Shown here: positions 59,903 through 64,000 of the stretch, in pieces | Position numbering within the stretch: the stretch's first letter is position 1 | How the letters are laid out: every line of letters starts with the position of its first letter | Assembly (NCBI GenBank): GCA_032622095.1 | Contig: CP136066.1 | Coordinates: forward strand, 43,413,835-43,477,834 | Direction of reading: 5' to 3' | DNA from: Siphonodentalium dalli | Lineage: Eukaryota; Mollusca; Scaphopoda; Gadilida; Siphonodentaliidae | DNA length: 64,000 nt | Notes under the pieces: generated by a model | Databases searched by the model: none | Told to the model about the DNA's origin: nothing | Seen by the model: the letters and a program-made list of their open reading frames with translations, nothing else | Made by a program: the position numbers and the translations under genes

Positions 59903-61798
59903 GTATGTACAGAGCAGAGCTGTTTCACGGATTGTCCATGAGACTTCCATATTGCCATAGGGAAAAACTCCAATACAGAAGACCACCAATTCCTTCTGCA
60001 TGTACAGATGCACTGTTGGTAACTTCTGCACGAAGCGATACTGCTCAAAATTTAAACGAACTGTCGGTAACAACAAGAGTAATTTCACATTCATCATAAT
60101 TCAGTACTAATCATCAGTGAGTTAATTGAGATTAATATTATTCACCATAAGACGTCTGACCTGTTCGTGCCCTCTGGATGTAATGTCCTTAGTAGGAACA
60201 TCCAGTTATATTATGTGTTATGCCGGTGTCGAGAGTTGGTCTCGATATCGGGGTAAGTATGTGAGACTTGTATGACACGGTATGAGAGGTCACGAATGTT
60301 GTGTTCTCCTTTGTATAAAGGTAGCCTAATTTGTGTTGGGGGGGGGGGGGGGGATATTGACCTTCATGTGTGGAAGTTCATTGTGTGGCTGGGCGGGAAT
60401 GGTTATTCATTATTTTTTGGCATTCCTAAACACCGATGTTTGTGTTAGGTTTACCTTTGTCAGATTGTTCGACTTCTGTTTCTGAGGTGAGCCATACGTC
60501 GCTGGAGGATGATGTGAATGTAATATATGTAGCCATATATTAAGTAGTTGGGGTGATTAATTAAAAGATTATAGTTCAGCAAGGGAAACCTAACTGTCTT
60601 AGTAAAGCGTAAGTGGGTATTAAAGATACGGGCAGCGTTGGCGGTGGGTATGCTTCTAAAATATTCAGCTCCGTCAAAAACCACCATAAACAGAAAGAAT
60701 AGTAAAATATAGACAGACTTTGTTCTTATACCAATCAGAAATATGGCATAAACAGTATGTTATTGTCAAATGTTTTTCCTTTGTTATGTAAACAAAAGCA
60801 AAAAATGTCACAAAACCTTGCTTTTGTTTAGATCCGGATATGGTATACATAAAGAGCATTATTTGTTACTGTTTTCCTGATATGGAACTAATAAAGAGCG
60901 TTTATATCATTTGTGTGTGATTAACCAATAAAATTGCGCTGTGTTATGTAAACAGAAGCAAAACTTCTGTAACACGAGAAGGTTCTTGTTTACGTACACC
61001 ATCGTACATCTTGACGACAATATACTATTTATGCGCTGATTATTTTTGGCATTTGAACAAAACTATATATATTTTAATATTCCTTCCATTGATGGCGATT
61101 TGAACAAATATGAATATTTCTGCAACGAATGCCGCCCGTGCCTTTAATTGTCATAAGTAAATTGCTTGTTAAGTATGATAACTTAGATAATTAGGTACTT
61201 GGTGTACCAATACTTTTTGTATTAAAATATAGTGTAACTGATTTTTCTTGGGTTAAGCTCTTCAGGTGAATTGTCACGATCAGCAATCAGATATGTTTTC
61301 TGAGTAAGTGGGATGAGGACTTGTACTCTCTCATTTATATAGAGAAATTCCAGGTCGGGTGGTGACTTGAGGTCAGTGACCTTGACCTAGTTTTGTTTGG
61401 TATATAGGTTACATGTACTTTTGTGGGAAGTACATTGTTCACTTAGTACAACTGTAGTTCGTAGGGTATTGACAGTTAAATGTTTGTTTTTGACGTCAAA
61501 ATGGGTTAGAGAATATAAGATTTGAATTGTTAACATTCAGTACTTGTTTGTGCTGTCACAATTGCTGTGACTTTACTTTAGTCTAATTTGGTTTACGATT
61601 GTAATGGTGTTTAAATGTCGGCGATTATTTCGCCATGTTAGGGTTTTGGGTGTTCTTTTTGGTGCTGTGCAGAGAATATCCAACATTTGCCAAATTACAT
61701 ATTGTTTTTATTTTCATACCTTCGCAAGGATTGATATGTTTACGCTGTGTGTCCTGCAGAAATTGCAAATGCAGACAACATTTTAAAAGCATCTAAAT
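59903..61798. other. Region downstream of last recognised exon
   Basis: I searched in frame for the missing LRRC71 C-terminal block and did not find it. A G16 run lies at about 60339-60354. Short plus and minus frames lack recognisable domains. Confidence 0.4.
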
Positions 61799-62208
61799 TT
61801 AGGGCCCGACGAAGCTTCGAGATTCAATTCGATTTCGAATCTTACATTCCGATTCGATTCGAAAGCGGTCGGGTGATTTGGGATATTTCGAATCGTTATA
61901 TACAAGTCCTTTAACACCGGGAATAGACTGCATTTTCTATAAAAATTGTTCATAATATCCCCAATACTTAACCTGAGTCTCCTCACAAAATTTTGTTCTT
62001 ATCATGTCATATAAATTAAGTTTAATGAACCTCCTTCGTAATCTGTTATCTCACTGACATTATAAAATCATCGGACATTTGCCCCCATTTTTGCTCGTAC
62101 ATGTACCTTCCACTGATCGGTACCGAGAATCTACAAAAGTGTTTGAAAAAGATTCGATTCGAGATTCGATTCGATTCGATGTTGAAATTGCCGATTCGTC
62201 GGGCCCTA
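61799..62208. mobile_element. MITE with TTAGGGCCCGACGA termini and 8-bp target duplication
   Basis: TTAGGGCCCGACGAAGC faces GATTCGTCGGGCCCTA. ATCTAAAT flanks both ends (61791-61798 and 62209-62216). Subterminal GATTCGATTCGA repeats are at both sides. The 8-bp duplication suggests hAT. A 7-bp reading with a symmetric TTAGGG/CCCTAA end is equally possible. Confidence 0.8.
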
Positions 62209-62217
62209 ATCTAAATG

Positions 62218-62604
62218 ATAAATCACCAATTAAAATTATGTTAGGGGAAATGCAATAAAAGACGGACTTTCTGTTAGTAATCTTGTATCAATAACATTAT
62301 GTAATTTATTTGATTTTCCCTTCTGTATTTTATCGAATAAAAAATGTGGTCGGCAGCTTTTGATCAAGACCATACTGAATTACGGGGATTTCCCCCTACT
62401 TAGCTAAACTAGAAATTGCCGAAATATGTATGTTATCAACATTGTTTTCGATGCATCTCTCGGCATATAGAAGTGTCTGATGCCGAATTACATACTAAGT
62501 ATGTAGTTTGGCATCAGACTCTTCTATACGCCGACAGATGCATCGAAAAAGACGTTGATTGCTTATAATTACGACAATCCGCATAAATTAGTTGGTGATT
62601 AAAC
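62218..62604. mobile_element. Palindromic element with TAAATCACCAATTAA ends
   Basis: TAAATCACCAATTAAAATTATG at the left faces CATAAATTAGTTGGTGATTA at the right. The inner 62446-62550 forms a strong hairpin (TTTCGATGCATCTCTCGGCATATAGAAG and its near complement) around ACATACTAAGTATGT. It abuts the previous element. Confidence 0.6.
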
Positions 62605-62668
62605 TAGTTTAATGAAGAACCTATATTAAAAAAATTATAATATTCCAACTACTCAAAGCAAAACACAC

Positions 62669-62815
62669 CTGTAAATTATTTAAAATGATTCTAGAACATC
62701 TATTTTCAACAAGACACTCAATAGCAATTCCGAAGTGGTGTTCCCAAACTTCCCCACCGAATTTGCGGTCTCCGATGACAAACTTGAAAGGTAAACAATC
62801 GCGACAAAGGTGCAT
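62669..62815 (-). CDS. Possible minus-strand coding exon, unknown protein
   Basis: On the minus strand an ATG at 62815 opens MHLCRDCLPFKFVIGDRKFG, then GEVWEHHFGIAIECLVENRC and SRIILNNLQ, up to a CAG|GTGTGT donor at 62669 (147 nt, phase 0). Composition is protein-like and unrelated to the repeats. An alternative acceptor (TTTCAAG at 62783-62789) would make it an internal 114-nt exon, also phase 0. I do not recognise the family. Confidence 0.3.
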
Positions 62816-62816
62816 T

Positions 62817-63281
62817 GTATGCTCTCATGACACTGTCATGTCATATTAGTATTGGCACGAGGCTGGATGACACACTCCTCTATCTCCAGCTAAAGTATCG
62901 CGTTTCATAGTTTCACTGATCAGTCTAATTTGTTCATTTTGTTTTCACAGTATGATAACTATGGACACGTTTAAGAAATTACATGTGATGTGGGGCGACC
63001 GTTGGTGCATGTCATCCAATTTCTTAAAGTATCACTGCGCGTTGTGATATGGGAATACAACATTTCATTCGGCTGATAGAGATTGTCGCTACCAAGCGTA
63101 TCTAAGGACATTGACCAATCAAATGCACGCATTTAAGCGAAAGTGAAAGTAGTTGTAATTATATATGTATTCATGCGCTCTCTAAACAATGTGTCATGTT
63201 CATTGGTTTTTAGATTTAAACACATTTTGTGCTGCCCTTTTTTAGTGTTTTCGAACCTGCCTTCACTTTTTTTCCACTTCA
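62817..63281. other. Stretch without recognised gene
   Basis: No repeat or coding segment was identified. The plus frame at 63143-63358 runs into a MITE fragment and is not supported. Confidence 0.4.
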
Positions 63282-63360
63282 TTAACCGTTTCTATACTAT
63301 ATACTCATTGATGAGTAGTTCCCTTAGGAAATGTTCAGATAATAAGTCCAACAACTGACC
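63282..63360 (-). mobile_element. Solo end of CTATACTAAA-family TTAA MITE
   Basis: TTAACCGTTTCTATACTATATACTCATTGATGAGTAGTTCCC, then GAAATGTTCAGATAATAAGTCCAACAA, matches the right end of 26128-26408 in reverse. Confidence 0.65.
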
Positions 63361-63734
63361 TATACATAGAATTATGAGTCATCATAGTATGGTGTACTTA
63401 TTGTAACTCCAGAACAATTGAAATTTAGGATCACATGTTATAATGGAGAGGTGTCAATTTATAGATAACAATATAAATTGTGAATAGTCAGGGGAATTAG
63501 AACATTATACGTAATCCCAATGTCATATAGATATACTAGTAGCTCAATGTAATTTTTATATCAGATTAAATGAGTGTATATGCAAAACAAAGTTCCCTCT
63601 ATATTTCTGACTAGATAAGGGAAGCTATCATAATCCATGCTGACGATGTGCACTAAAAATAAAATTAAAGCCCTTCCTACCCATATATGGCAAGAAACGT
63701 GGCCAACAGAAAATACATCGGCATTTTTGTCCCA

Positions 63735-63830
63735 GTGATAAGTCCTGGGACAAGCCGAGACATGTACAGGCGAGACAGAACAAAATAAAGTATATAGTCT
63801 GTCTCGCTCATGTCCCAGTAGAATCAGTTT
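63735..63830. repeat. Imperfect hairpin
   Basis: CTGGGACAAGCCGAGACATGTACAGGCGAGACAG faces CTGTCTCGCTCATGTCCCAG. Isolated; class unknown. Confidence 0.45.
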
Positions 63831-64000
63831 GGTTCCTGTTCTCTGAGTAAAACTACACTATGTTTTTTTTCTGACTGCGACAGAATTATTTATTGAACCA
63901 ATTTCTAATGTTTTCATATTAAAAATACTATTTATCTTTGATATCTCCTGTCCCATTTTATATGATGGGCCCTTAAAATGGTGAACCCCAAATTTGAACC

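Noticed and set aside
60455-60501. Minus-strand segment with good acceptor (CATCATCCTCCAG) and donor (AAAG|GTAAAC) that could be a 47-nt exon
   Set aside because: Two reading frames are open over such a short length, and its phase does not join the candidate exon at 62669-62815. Not enough to call.
61742-61790. CTGCAG|AAATTGCAAATGCAG as the missing LRRC71 last exon
   Set aside because: It stops after seven codons and lacks the family's C-terminal motif.
62947-62975. TTTTCACAG|TATGATAACTATGG as the missing LRRC71 last exon
   Set aside because: It stops after seven codons (YDNYGHV) with no resemblance to the expected block.
63143-63358. 71-codon plus frame rich in Phe and Ser
   Set aside because: Low-complexity translation that ends inside a TTAA MITE fragment.

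Overview
This window looks like AT-rich nuclear DNA from an invertebrate animal. It has spliced exons with GT/AG borders, long introns, tRNA-derived SINE and LINE remnants, and many short palindromic DNA-transposon derivatives. The style of the repeats (a SINE ending in a GAACGACGNTAAAC-like tail, poly-G/poly-C-flanked inverted repeats, TACATGTAC-rich spacers) suggests a marine lophotrochozoan such as a mollusc, but nothing here fixes the phylum. No bacterial, organellar or viral gene was seen.

There is one convincing protein-coding gene: a plus-strand orthologue of LRRC71 (leucine-rich repeat containing 71), spread over about 40 kb from the start codon at 20007 to at least 59902. Fifteen exons join in consistent phase to give 514 codons. 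Three further phase-compatible microexon candidates lie in the low-complexity linker. The order is a charged N-terminus, a conserved pre-LRR segment, LRR repeats, a conserved block after the first LRR cluster, a Lys/Gly/Asp-rich linker, and a last LRR. The expected final 30-45 codons were not found and may lie outside the window. Downstream of the LRRC71 exon at 58725-58836 is a 70-bp tandem copy of its 3' half that keeps frame and donor and gains a possible acceptor, so it could act as an extra exon.

Layout. 1-2150: no gene recognised. 2156-2880: 3' end of a dead non-LTR retrotransposon with a (GAT)n tail. 2897-7824: a 4.9-kb foldback structure with arms of about 1.2-1.4 kb ending in G17/C27, whose interior is an array of about 42-bp degenerate repeats in two opposing orientations. 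7825-20000: MITEs, a second LINE 3' end, 38-bp and about 130-bp tandem arrays, a SINE, and a nested 2.8-kb structure with matching termini. 20007-59902: LRRC71, its introns packed with MITEs. 59903-64000: two more palindromic elements and a possible minus-strand coding exon.

The mobile-element fraction is unusually readable. One 254-bp family (plus longer relatives) shows exact 8-bp target duplications at four loci, and a 1.28-kb element shows one as well, so these are hAT-like. Many others begin TTAA-CCCTTT and end AAAGGG-TTAA, which fits piggyBac-like TTAA targeting. A 69-bp near-perfect hairpin (GCCAATGCATTCTC...) recurs about 13 times and sits inside at least three different TTAA-bounded families. 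The CAGTAATGCCC family and a 0.75-kb element flanked by TA look pogo/Tc1-like. No autonomous transposase gene survives. I found no convincing new enzymatic or defence system. The novelty here is structural: the foldback/array element, the shared hairpin module and the in-frame exon duplication.
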